Of a stretch of DNA of 16,486 nucleotides, positions 5,075 to 12,308 are shown in pieces. Position numbers and translations under genes: made by a program. Source of the stretch: Chloroflexota bacterium (GTDB taxonomy: Bacteria > Chloroflexota > Anaerolineae > Anaerolineales > Anaerolineaceae); assembly GCA_019136175.1 (NCBI GenBank), contig JAGVUS010000344.1, positions 1-16,486 of the forward strand. Reading direction: 5' to 3'. The first letter of the stretch is position 1, and each line of letters begins with the position of its first letter. The notes below the pieces were generated by a model. That model was not told the origin of the DNA. It saw only the letters and a list, made by a program, of their open reading frames with translations, and made no database searches.

Positions 5075-7237
5075 TTAATATCTGCCGCGCGGTTGGTGTG
5101 AACCCGGATCGGGCAATTCATCTTCTGTAACTTTGGTTATATTCACTGCACATACCTTATATTCAGGGATTTTTGCCAGGGGATCCAGGGCATCAATGGT
5201 AAGGATGTTGGCAGCAGCGACGGCAAAGTGGAAGGGGATAAAGACGACTCCGGGAGTAGTTTTTTCGGTGATGGACGCCCTCAAAACGATGGTGCCCCGG
5301 CGTGACGTTACCCGCACAGGATCATCATGGTGTATGCCAAACCTGGTTGCATCGGTTGGATGAAGTTCCATCCTTGCTTCCGGGAAAAGGTCGCTTAACC
5401 AGGACCTCCGTGTCATGGAGCCTCCGTGCCAATGTTCCAGGACTCTGCCGGTGGTCAGGATCATTGGATATTCTTCATCCGGGAGTTCTGCCGAGGGGAT
5501 GTATGTTAGTGGATGAAACTTTCCGCGCCCACGTGGAAACTGGTCGCGAAACAGGTAAGGAGTACCGGGATGGGATTCATCAGGTACAGGGGTTTGCAGC
5601 CCTACCTTTTCAATCCGGTCATATTTTACACCCCGGTACTCTGGGACAAGACTTCCCATTTCAGCCAGCACTTCGGATGGATCCTGGAAGTTCCATCCGG
5701 ATGATTGGGTGATCCCCAGCTTTTTTTCAATGCGAAGTGCCAGGTCGCAGATAATTTGCCAGTCCGGGCGTGCCTGTCCAATTGGATCGATCGCCCTGCG
5801 CACACGCTGCACTCTCCGATCGGTGTTTGTGAAGGTTCCATCTTTTTCTGCAAACGATACTGCAGGAAGAAATACATCGGCATAAGCAGCAGATTCGGTA
5901 ATGAACAAATCCTGGGCGACAATAAATTCCAGTTGTTCCATTTGGTGACGGGTATGGTTCAGATTGGGTTCCGACATCATGGGATTCTCTCCCATAATAT
6001 AGAGCGAACGCACTCCTCCTTCCCCCACGGCGCTCATGATTTCTGTTGTGGTCAAGCCGGGCTCACGATTTAAACCGCCGGGTTCAATATTCCAGCAGGT
6101 TTCATATTTCCTGGCAATTTCCTCCTGGTCCACCCGCTGGTAGCCCGGATAATGCCAGGGCATTGCGCCGGCATCCGAAGCTCCCTGGACATTATTCTGC
6201 CCCCGCAGTGGATTTAAGCCTGTCCCCAGCCTGCCAATTTGACCGGTAAGCAAGGCAAGGTTGATCAGGCTGAGTGCATTATCCGTTCCGTGGACCGATT
6301 CCGGGATGCCCAATGCCCAATAGATGGCTGCATTTTTCGCTGTCGCGTACATCCTTGCTGCCTGGATAATCAATTCGCGATCAACGCCGGAGATAATTTC
6401 TGCAAACTCGGGGGTAAACTTTTCCATTGACTCGGCAAAGCTGGCAAAATTTTCTGTCCGTGTATCTATGAATTCCTGGTTGTACAGTTTTTCCTGAAGA
6501 ATAACGTGAGCCATGGCGGAAAAAACTGCCACATCGGTTCCCGGTTTTTCTGGCAGCCACAGGGTTGCATAATTAACCAGTTCAATTCGTCGTGGATCCA
6601 CAACGATTAATTTGGCACCATGCTTTTCAATTGCCGCTTTCATTTGAAGAGCAATAATGGGGTGGTTTTCGGTTACATTGGACCCGGTCACAATAAAGAC
6701 ATCATTATGGATGACCTCAGATGCTGTATTGCTCATGGCAGATGATCCAACCGCCATCTGGAGGGCAACCACAGAACCCGCATGACACAGCCTGGTGCAG
6801 TGATCGATATTATTGGATCGAAACAGGGTTCGGTACATCTTCTGCATCAGGTAGTTGTCTTCATTGGTTGCCTTGGCGCAGCAATAGACCGCCATTGCAC
6901 CGGATCCATCCCGTTGGTAAATCCTTGCCAGGCGGTCAGCGACCAATTCCAATGCTTCCTCCCAGGTGATTGATGTCCAATCTTCCAGCGTGGGTGCGGG
7001 AACCCGGGAGCCAGGTTTCTGTGGGGTTTTCCGGATCATGGGGGTTGTTATGCGCTCCCGGTTGAAAACGTAATCATAACCAAACCTGCCTTTCACACAC
7101 AGGTTGCCATGATTAACGATGGAATCAAAGGGCGAAGTAACCTTATAGATGAATTGATCCCGAATATGCAGTTGGAGTGTACAGCCCACACCGCAGAAGG
7201 GACAGGTGGTGGTTGTGATGCTGTCGGGAGAAATCAT
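5075..7237 (-). CDS. fdhA: formate dehydrogenase catalytic subunit (Mo/W-bisMGD, Cys type)
   Basis: A 720-residue molybdopterin oxidoreductase. The N-terminus carries the [4Fe-4S] site C12-x2-C15-x3-C19 and C47, with Lys49 next to it. The active-site region DHCTRLCHAGSV (145-156) has Cys151-His152 where E. coli FdhF has Sec-His, so the metal ligand is cysteine. Other family marks are GQNNVQGASDAG (346-357), GENPMMSEPN (416-425), EKDGTFTNTDRRVQ (465-478) and a C-terminal cofactor domain from about 590 (TTGRVLEHWHGG 595-606). It oxidises formate to CO2 or the reverse. It lacks the NuoG-like N-terminal extension of FdsA-type subunits; that module is the separate upstream gene, which overlaps it by four bases (ATGA), implying coupled translation. 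With the diaphorase upstream, an NAD-linked enzyme is the best reading. Nitrate or other substrates are less likely given the Cys-His pair and partners. Confidence 0.93.
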   Translation of the reverse strand: MISPDSITTTTCPFCGVGCTLQLHIRDQFIYKVTSPFDSIVNHGNLCVKGRFGYDYVFNRERITTPMIRKTPQKPGSRVPAPTLEDWTSITWEEALELVADRLARIYQRDGSGAMAVYCCAKATNEDNYLMQKMYRTLFRSNNIDHCTRLCHAGSVVALQMAVGSSAMSNTASEVIHNDVFIVTGSNVTENHPIIALQMKAAIEKHGAKLIVVDPRRIELVNYATLWLPEKPGTDVAVFSAMAHVILQEKLYNQEFIDTRTENFASFAESMEKFTPEFAEIISGVDRELIIQAARMYATAKNAAIYWALGIPESVHGTDNALSLINLALLTGQIGRLGTGLNPLRGQNNVQGASDAGAMPWHYPGYQRVDQEEIARKYETCWNIEPGGLNREPGLTTTEIMSAVGEGGVRSLYIMGENPMMSEPNLNHTRHQMEQLEFIVAQDLFITESAAYADVFLPAVSFAEKDGTFTNTDRRVQRVRRAIDPIGQARPDWQIICDLALRIEKKLGITQSSGWNFQDPSEVLAEMGSLVPEYRGVKYDRIEKVGLQTPVPDESHPGTPYLFRDQFPRGRGKFHPLTYIPSAELPDEEYPMILTTGRVLEHWHGGSMTRRSWLSDLFPEARMELHPTDATRFGIHHDDPVRVTSRRGTIVLRASITEKTTPGVVFIPFHFAVAAANILTIDALDPLAKIPEYKVCAVNITKVTEDELPDPGSHQPRGRY

Positions 7238-7959
7238 GGCAGTTTCCTTTCCGGTTGAATCCGGGATTTATTCCCATTTCGCTTTGACCGGGTCAGGCTC
7301 ATGATCTCTATGGGGGAGTACCCGGTTTCCAGGAGCCACTGCCGCTTGGGTTTCAATGCACCCGTTGGGCAGACGGCAACGCATTGTCCACAAAATACGC
7401 ACGTCGTTTCAGGCAGGGTGATGTGATAAAAGGTGTCAATTCGTGTATCAAAACCCCGTTGGCTGAAATTGATGGCATGTGTGTACTGGGCATCCTCGGC
7501 ACAGACTTGAACACAGCGCCAGCACAGGATACACTTTGAATAATCCCGGACATACATGGGATTGTCGTCCAGGAGATCAAATTCGCGCGGGTTGGATTCC
7601 GGAAACCGCTCCGGATCAGCATGATAATCATTCATCATTGCCAGGATTTCCGGTGAATCTGTTAAATCTACCGTGGAAGAAAGCATCTCAAGGATGGTGC
7701 GGCGGGCTCGCTGGACCCGGTCAGAGTGGGTTTGGACAATCATTCCTTCTGAAACCTGGGCAACGCAGGCGGGGATAAGCGTGCGGGCTCCTTCCACCTC
7801 CACAACACAAATCCGGCAAAGCGCGTTGGATGTACAGGCTTCATGGAAACAAATGGTGGGTATCTGAATACCCACAGTTTCTGCGGCTTTCAGAATGGTG
7901 AACCCGGAAGGCACAGAAACAGGAATGCTGTCAATTGTAAGGGAGATGATCTCGGTCAT
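7234..7959 (-). CDS. HoxU/NuoG-N-like iron-sulfur subunit of formate dehydrogenase
   Basis: A 241-residue electron-transfer subunit. Residues 1-80 form a plant-type [2Fe-2S] ferredoxin domain with Cys37, Cys48, Cys51 and Cys65 as likely ligands. A two-[4Fe-4S] ferredoxin domain follows, with CxxCxxCxxxC at 143-153 and 187-197. The segment between (about 80-140) has no cysteine, whereas most NuoG, HoxU and FdsA proteins carry an HxxxCxxC...C motif there for an extra cluster; that cluster is therefore absent. The basic tail (224-241) is probably flexible. It should pass electrons between the catalytic subunit and the FMN subunit. It starts three bases after the upstream gene's stop, with AAGGA as ribosome site, and ends in a four-base overlap with fdhA. 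Confidence 0.9.
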   Translation of the reverse strand: MTEIISLTIDSIPVSVPSGFTILKAAETVGIQIPTICFHEACTSNALCRICVVEVEGARTLIPACVAQVSEGMIVQTHSDRVQRARRTILEMLSSTVDLTDSPEILAMMNDYHADPERFPESNPREFDLLDDNPMYVRDYSKCILCWRCVQVCAEDAQYTHAINFSQRGFDTRIDTFYHITLPETTCVFCGQCVAVCPTGALKPKRQWLLETGYSPIEIMSLTRSKRNGNKSRIQPERKLP

Positions 7960-7962
7960 GGG

Positions 7963-9684
7963 TCATCCTTCCATAATCTTGAAAAGGTGGGGAAACAGCC
8001 GCATGGCGCTGGATATGGCACTGGACGCTGTCTGCCCCAATCCACACAGGGATGCATCCGTCATGGTTGCTGCAAGATCACTTAATCGCTCCGTGTCTCC
8101 AGGCAGCAGTCGATTTTCTGCCATTCTTTCCATGATTTCCAACTGGCGCTGGGTTCCCATCTGGCATGGATAACATTTTCCGCAGGATTCTTCTTTAAAG
8201 AAATGCGCCAACCGGAGCAGGATATCCGGCATGCTGCGGGAATCGTCAAAGACTGTGATAACCCCCGATCCGAGCGGCAGGTTAAATGATCGCAGTCCTT
8301 CAAAGGATAGAGGCGCATCCAACTGGTTGGCGGATGCAAATGCACCGGCAGCACCGCCCACGAGGGCTGATTGAAATGAGCCCTGATTGCGAATACCGCC
8401 AGCCAGCTGAAAAATCATTTCCCGCAGAGTCATACCAAATGGAATTTCGTACAATCCCGGCTGGTTGATGTCGCCGGAGAGGCAAAACAGCTTGGTACCG
8501 GGTGATTTTTCAGTTCCCATCTGGCGGTAGGCGGCTGCACCATGCTGGATGATGACCGGGATGTTGCAAAGTGTTTCCACATTGTTAATGACAGTTGGTT
8601 TTCCAAACAAACCCTTGCGGGTTGGGAAGGGTGGCTTTACTCTTGGAAATCCCCGCTTGCCTTCGATGGATTCAAACAGGGCAGTCTCTTCACCGCAGAT
8701 GTAAGCACCTGCCCCCCGGCGAAGCTCCAACTCGAAGGAAAAATCTGTACCAAGGATATGTTCACCAATCAGGTAGGCTTTTCGGGCTTCATCAAGTGCG
8801 GTTTTCATTACCTGGTAGGGATAGACATACTCACCCCGAATGTACATATAACCCTTTTCGGCTCCAATTGCATAAGCAGCAATGAGAATCCCCTCCAAAA
8901 TACGGTGGGGATCATCTTCCATAATTACCCTGTCTTTGAAAGTTCCGGGTTCCGCCTCATCGGCATTGCAAACCAGGTAGTGAGGATACTCCGGTTCCCG
9001 GGCACAGCCTTCCCATTTGATGCCCGTTGGGAATGCTGCACCTCCACGCCCCACCAACCCGGAGGTTTTCACTTCCTGGATGACCGCTTCCGGTTGCACC
9101 TGCAGGGCTTTTTGTATTGCCAGGTACCCCCCATTCTGCTGATACTCCTCCAGGGAAGCTGGATGTCCTTTGCCACAATTGGCTGTCAGAATGGAAACGG
9201 TTCCGCCGATTTTTGTCCGGTGACGGCTGCTGGTTCCGCTTACAAGGTCTTCATAGGCGCCATCAATGACGTGGTGAGGTGATTGAATCAATAAAGCTGG
9301 CGCATGTTCACATAATCCCAGGCAGGGTGCCCGCTCAACAGTAATCTCCCGCGTTGGGCTATCCTGGTCGAGATGAAATTCCAGGGTTTTGGTCATACGT
9401 TTAAATACCCCGTCTGCTCCAGCCACTGCGCAGGCAGGGTCATTGCAAACATGGATCAGGGTTTTTCCAACTGGCTGACTGTACAGCAGGGAATAAAATT
9501 CAATCACACCATATACTTCTGCAAGTGGTATGCGCAAAGCCCGGGAGATTGCTGCTGCTGCCGGTTGGGAAACATAACCATAAATTTCCTGGGCTTTTTG
9601 CAATACGGGGATCAGTGCGGGTCGTCCCTGCTTTGCATAAACTGGAAGAATCTCAAGCAATCGTGAAACATCCGGATCTGTCAT
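7963..9684 (-). CDS. fused NuoE-NuoF diaphorase subunit (NAD-binding, FMN, Fe-S)
   Basis: A 573-residue fusion. Residues 1-150 are a NuoE/thioredoxin-like [2Fe-2S] domain with ligands Cys80, Cys85, Cys121 and Cys125. Residues about 165-573 are NuoF: FMN/NAD site GRGGAAFPTG (212-221), CNADEAEPGTFKDR (239-252), GAGAYICGEETAL (324-336), and a C-terminal [4Fe-4S] site C501-x2-C504-x2-C507 plus C547. It exchanges hydride with NAD(P) and passes single electrons to the Fe-S chain. The equivalent proteins in FdsGB formate dehydrogenases, HydBC hydrogenases and complex I are often separate. The start at ATG 9684 is chosen because the NuoE domain begins there and GGAG lies just upstream; longer in-frame ATGs would cross the promoter. 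First gene of the operon. No hydrogenase gene is present here, so formate is the likely partner substrate. Confidence 0.92.
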   Translation of the reverse strand: MTDPDVSRLLEILPVYAKQGRPALIPVLQKAQEIYGYVSQPAAAAISRALRIPLAEVYGVIEFYSLLYSQPVGKTLIHVCNDPACAVAGADGVFKRMTKTLEFHLDQDSPTREITVERAPCLGLCEHAPALLIQSPHHVIDGAYEDLVSGTSSRHRTKIGGTVSILTANCGKGHPASLEEYQQNGGYLAIQKALQVQPEAVIQEVKTSGLVGRGGAAFPTGIKWEGCAREPEYPHYLVCNADEAEPGTFKDRVIMEDDPHRILEGILIAAYAIGAEKGYMYIRGEYVYPYQVMKTALDEARKAYLIGEHILGTDFSFELELRRGAGAYICGEETALFESIEGKRGFPRVKPPFPTRKGLFGKPTVINNVETLCNIPVIIQHGAAAYRQMGTEKSPGTKLFCLSGDINQPGLYEIPFGMTLREMIFQLAGGIRNQGSFQSALVGGAAGAFASANQLDAPLSFEGLRSFNLPLGSGVITVFDDSRSMPDILLRLAHFFKEESCGKCYPCQMGTQRQLEIMERMAENRLLPGDTERLSDLAATMTDASLCGLGQTASSAISSAMRLFPHLFKIMEG

Positions 9685-9727
9685 GGGATCTCCGAGAAAT
9701 ATTGACTTGGGGGAAATTGGATGAATA

Positions 9728-9739
9728 GTATAATTATAC
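9728..9739. promoter_or_regulatory. palindromic bidirectional -10 between fdh operon and mobA
   Basis: GTATAATTATAC is a perfect 12-bp palindrome. It gives TATAAT on the plus strand (9729-9734) and TATAAT on the minus strand (9738-9733), the two boxes sharing two base pairs. Plus-strand transcription would start near 9741, five bases before the mobA ATG; minus-strand transcription near 9726, about 41 bases before the NuoE-NuoF ATG. Weak -35 candidates for the plus strand are TTGGGG (9707-9712, 16-bp spacer) and TTGACT (9702-9707, 21 bp). None is clear for the minus strand. Confidence 0.6.
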
Positions 9740-9745
9740 ACATAG

Positions 9746-10345
9746 ATGTGGACAATCGTGATTGAAGCTGGCGGAAAATCCACCCGCATGGGGATGGACA
9801 AAGCGTTGATGCCATTCAATGGTGAGCCATTGATCCAGCGCATCATTCGGAGGTTGGATGGTGTGGGGGATGAAATGATGATCGTGGCGAACCAGCCGGA
9901 ACCGTACCGGATGCTTGGGCTCAGGGTTGTACCGGACGTGATACCGGGAAGTGGAGCGTTAAGCGGTGTTCATACTGCCCTTGCCTGTGCATCCCACCCA
10001 TTTGTGATCATCACTGCCTGTGACTTGCCATTTGTTAATGCTCACTTGATTCGTGAAGCCATGCGCCACCTTGTCGAAGAAAATGTGGATGTGGTTATCC
10101 CGCGGACCGAACAGGGCTTGGAACCTTTTCATGCTGTCTATCGGCGGGAAACCTGTCTCCCAGCTGCCGAGTCTGCAATCCGGGATGGGTATAAGCGGAT
10201 CATCTCCTGGTTTCACCACGTGCGGGTATTGGAACTGCCTGTGGAAAATTTCAGGCACCTGGATCCGCAAGGAATTACATTCCTTAATGTCAATACACCA
10301 GAGGAATGGAGGTTGGCGGAGGAACTGGCTGCACAGGGGGAATAA
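9746..10345 (+). CDS. mobA: molybdenum cofactor guanylyltransferase
   Basis: A 199-residue nucleotidyltransferase with MobA features: the GTP-binding loop AGGKSTRMGMDK (8-19), PGSGALSGV (67-75), the metal-binding ACDLPF (91-96, Asp93), EPFHAVYRR (126-134) and NVNTPEE (181-187). MobA joins GMP to molybdopterin, giving the guanine dinucleotide form used by DMSO-reductase-family enzymes, which includes the formate dehydrogenase encoded divergently next door. The loop reads GGKSTRMG rather than the more common GG-x-S-x-RMG with Leu before the Ala, a minor variation. The start at ATG 9746 is fixed by the need to include the first strand and loop. There is no Shine-Dalgarno; a -10 box 11 bases upstream predicts a near-leaderless mRNA. 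A related CTP- or GTP-transferase of the same fold is less likely given the context. Confidence 0.9.
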   Translation: MWTIVIEAGGKSTRMGMDKALMPFNGEPLIQRIIRRLDGVGDEMMIVANQPEPYRMLGLRVVPDVIPGSGALSGVHTALACASHPFVIITACDLPFVNAHLIREAMRHLVEENVDVVIPRTEQGLEPFHAVYRRETCLPAAESAIRDGYKRIISWFHHVRVLELPVENFRHLDPQGITFLNVNTPEEWRLAEELAAQGE

Positions 10346-10382
10346 AACCGGGTAGAATTGAGACCGGGAGGTACCGGAACCC

Positions 10383-11447
10383 ATGACAACCATTCTGGAT
10401 GACCCTGTACAGATGCAGGCATTGGACCCTGATAACATGATGGCATATCTCCAGGCATTGCCTACAGACCTGTTGAAAGCCTGGAGGATTGGCGGAGAAC
10501 AAAACCTGCCGCCATTGGGAAATATCCGCCAGGTAATCATCAGTGGGATGGGGGGGTCTGCCATTGGAGCGGATATGGCGGCTACCTATGCTGCTTACAC
10601 AGGGCTGGTTCCTGTGCATGTTCACCGTGATTACGGATTGCCATCCTGGGCGCAGGGTCCGGAGACCATGGTGATTGCCTCCTCGCATTCCGGAAATACG
10701 GAGGAGACTCTCAGTAGTTACATGGAAGCAAGGACGAGAGGCTGCCGATGCATGGCGGTTTGTACCGGGGGGAAACTTGCAGCTATGGCTGGCAACGACG
10801 GTGTCCCTGTCTGGTTGTTTCAGCATACCGGGCAGCCCCGCGCTGCGGTTCCGTTTTCCTTTGGGTTGCTGCTGGCTGCGCTGACTTGGTTGCAAATTCT
10901 GCCTGACCCACAAAAGGAACTCATGGAGGCGGCAGAATGCATGGAAGCCCAGGCATGGCAGTTGGACCCTGTTGTTCCGGTTTCCGCAAACCCCGCCAAG
11001 CGGCAGGCAGGGCAATGGATGAACCGCTGGGTCACAGTCATGGCGTCTGATTACCTGGCTCCAATTGCCCGGCGATGGAAGGGGCAGGTTAATGAGCTGG
11101 CAAAAGCCTGGGCTCAGTTTGAAACCCTACCGGAAGCAGATCATAATAGCCTGGCTGGAATATTCATGCCCGAATCCGTGCTTACCCAAACGGTTGTGAT
11201 GTTCCTGCAATCCCCAAGTGATCACCCCCGCAACAGGCTGCGCTCCGAGTTGACCCGTCAAATGGTATTGGAGGCGGGGATTGGAACGGATGTTTACCAC
11301 GCAAGAGGAAGGTCGCCCCTGGCTCACATGTGGACAGCCCTGCAGTTTGGGGATTACTCGGCGTATTACCTTGCAATGTTGTATGGAATGGATCCAACAC
11401 CCATCCCGACGTTGGTGGCTCTTAAAAACGCACTTTCGGGGCAATAG
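10383..11447 (+). CDS. bifunctional phosphoglucose/phosphomannose isomerase (SIS domains)
   Basis: A 354-residue protein with two SIS folds, of the PGI/PMI family known from archaea and Chloroflexota. The first domain has GMGGSAIGAD (55-64) and the sugar-phosphate loop SSHSGNTEET (100-109). The second contains LPEADHNSLAG (249-259), in which Glu251 and His254 match the family's catalytic region. The C-terminus (about 300-354) has the typical YHARGRSPLAHMWTALQFGDY segment. It should interconvert glucose-6-phosphate or mannose-6-phosphate with fructose-6-phosphate, feeding glycolysis and nucleotide-sugar synthesis. A Shine-Dalgarno GGGAGGT (10366-10372) lies 10 bases before ATG 10383. It follows mobA by 37 bp and is probably co-transcribed, though there is no functional link. 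An intrinsic terminator overlaps its stop codon. Confidence 0.9.
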   Translation: MTTILDDPVQMQALDPDNMMAYLQALPTDLLKAWRIGGEQNLPPLGNIRQVIISGMGGSAIGADMAATYAAYTGLVPVHVHRDYGLPSWAQGPETMVIASSHSGNTEETLSSYMEARTRGCRCMAVCTGGKLAAMAGNDGVPVWLFQHTGQPRAAVPFSFGLLLAALTWLQILPDPQKELMEAAECMEAQAWQLDPVVPVSANPAKRQAGQWMNRWVTVMASDYLAPIARRWKGQVNELAKAWAQFETLPEADHNSLAGIFMPESVLTQTVVMFLQSPSDHPRNRLRSELTRQMVLEAGIGTDVYHARGRSPLAHMWTALQFGDYSAYYLAMLYGMDPTPIPTLVALKNALSGQ

Positions 11448-11458
11448 CTCCCTTTTTT
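11438..11458 (+). terminator. intrinsic terminator overlapping the isomerase stop codon
   Basis: A short stem GGGGC (11438-11442) with GCTCC (11447-11451), one G-T pair, AATA loop, then C and six T (11453-11458). The TAG stop at 11445-11447 lies in the loop and stem. The stem is small but GC-rich, and the T-run is good. Confidence 0.6.
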
Positions 11459-11514
11459 GAGACATTTTCCCTCACTGGAAATCCCGTGTGGTTTGATCTT
11501 GCAAAGGTTCCCTG

Positions 11515-12306
11515 ATGCAAGCTTTCTTGAAGATTGTTGGAATATCGGCTCGGCAACAAATGACCTACCGCACTGCTCTGGTGGCGGGTCTTTTTACCAA
11601 TCTATTCTTTGGAATATTGAGGGCTTCGCTATTAATTGCATTGTATCAGGGTGAAACCAGTGTCAATGGCATGGATGTTGGGGGAGCCATCACCTATGTC
11701 GCGTTATCCCAGGCAATGATTGCCTATCTAACCATTTTTGGAAACACCGAAATGGGAAGAACTGTGTCTGATGGATCCATTGCGAGCGATCTTATCAAGC
11801 CGGTGCATTTTATCCTGCTTTGGCTGGGACGGGATTTGGGACGTTCACTGGTAAATTTCGTGGTTCGCGGCTTGTTCTTTATTGGTTTATTCTCACTGTT
11901 TTATTCACTATATTATCCACTCGAAATCGGGAGGTGGTTTTTGTTTTTCGTCAGCCTGATTTTTTCCTGGCTGCTGAACTTTTTTTGGCGCATGCTGGTT
12001 AACCTGGGTGCTTTCTGGTCACCGGATATCCAGGGATTTGCACGGTTGGCGTTTGGATTTTCCCAGTTGTTTTCCGGGTTTGTGCTTCCCCTGCGTTTGC
12101 TGCCAGATTGGTTTTCGCGCCTGAGCAACTGGACACCATTTCCCGGAATGATGAATCATCCCATGGAAGTCTACTTGGGAATCTACTCCCCTTCGCAGCT
12201 TCTGGGTGCATTTGGACATCAGCTTATCTGGTTGTTCATCCTCGTCTTTTTATGCCTGGCTTTATTCAGGCTTGGTATTCGCCGGTTGGTGATCCAGGGA
12301 GGATGA
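11515..12306 (+). CDS. ABC-2 type exporter permease, subunit 1
   Basis: A 263-residue hydrophobic protein with about six membrane segments. The N-terminal SARQQMTYRTALVAGLFTNL and the short cytoplasmic-loop pattern resemble the COG4587-type permeases that pair with a second permease and a COG4586-type ATPase. It forms part of an exporter; the substrate is not evident. A weak AAAGG lies about seven bases before ATG 11515. No clear promoter is visible in the 67 bp after the preceding terminator. Its stop overlaps an ATG (ATGA, 12303-12306) at the head of the next permease gene, and the GGGAGG at 12297-12302 serves that gene. The three-gene layout is the main evidence for function; no single catalytic residue is expected in this subunit. 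Confidence 0.85.
   Translation: MQAFLKIVGISARQQMTYRTALVAGLFTNLFFGILRASLLIALYQGETSVNGMDVGGAITYVALSQAMIAYLTIFGNTEMGRTVSDGSIASDLIKPVHFILLWLGRDLGRSLVNFVVRGLFFIGLFSLFYSLYYPLEIGRWFLFFVSLIFSWLLNFFWRMLVNLGAFWSPDIQGFARLAFGFSQLFSGFVLPLRLLPDWFSRLSNWTPFPGMMNHPMEVYLGIYSPSQLLGAFGHQLIWLFILVFLCLALFRLGIRRLVIQGG
12297..12302 (+). promoter_or_regulatory. Shine-Dalgarno that selects the second permease start
   Basis: GGGAGG (12297-12302) is the only good ribosome site near the second permease. It directly abuts the ATG at 12303 (spacing zero) but stands six bases from the in-frame GTG at 12309. GTG 12309 is therefore the preferred start, although ATG 12303 has the classic ATGA overlap. Confidence 0.6.
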
Positions 12307-12308
12307 TT

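Noticed and set aside
7100..7237. Selenocysteine insertion in formate dehydrogenase
   Set aside because: The metal-ligand position (residue 151) is an ordinary cysteine codon and there is no in-frame TGA in the gene.
8542..9282. A 246-codon open frame on the plus strand opposite the NuoE-NuoF gene
   Set aside because: It is antisense to strongly conserved NuoF sequence, has no ribosome site or recognisable domain, and its composition is that of a mirror frame.
9685..9846. A longer NuoE-NuoF protein starting at 9846
   Set aside because: It would cross the palindromic promoter and part of mobA, and the extra residues have no NuoE similarity; GGAG precedes ATG 9684.
10290..11015. A 241-codon open frame on the minus strand opposite the isomerase gene
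   Set aside because: It is fully antisense to a clear SIS-family gene, rich in Pro, Arg, Ser and Cys without domain features; a shadow frame.
12108..12302. A longer second permease starting at 12108
   Set aside because: It would overlap the first permease by about 200 bases in another frame and adds polar, non-family sequence; the ribosome site is at 12297-12302.
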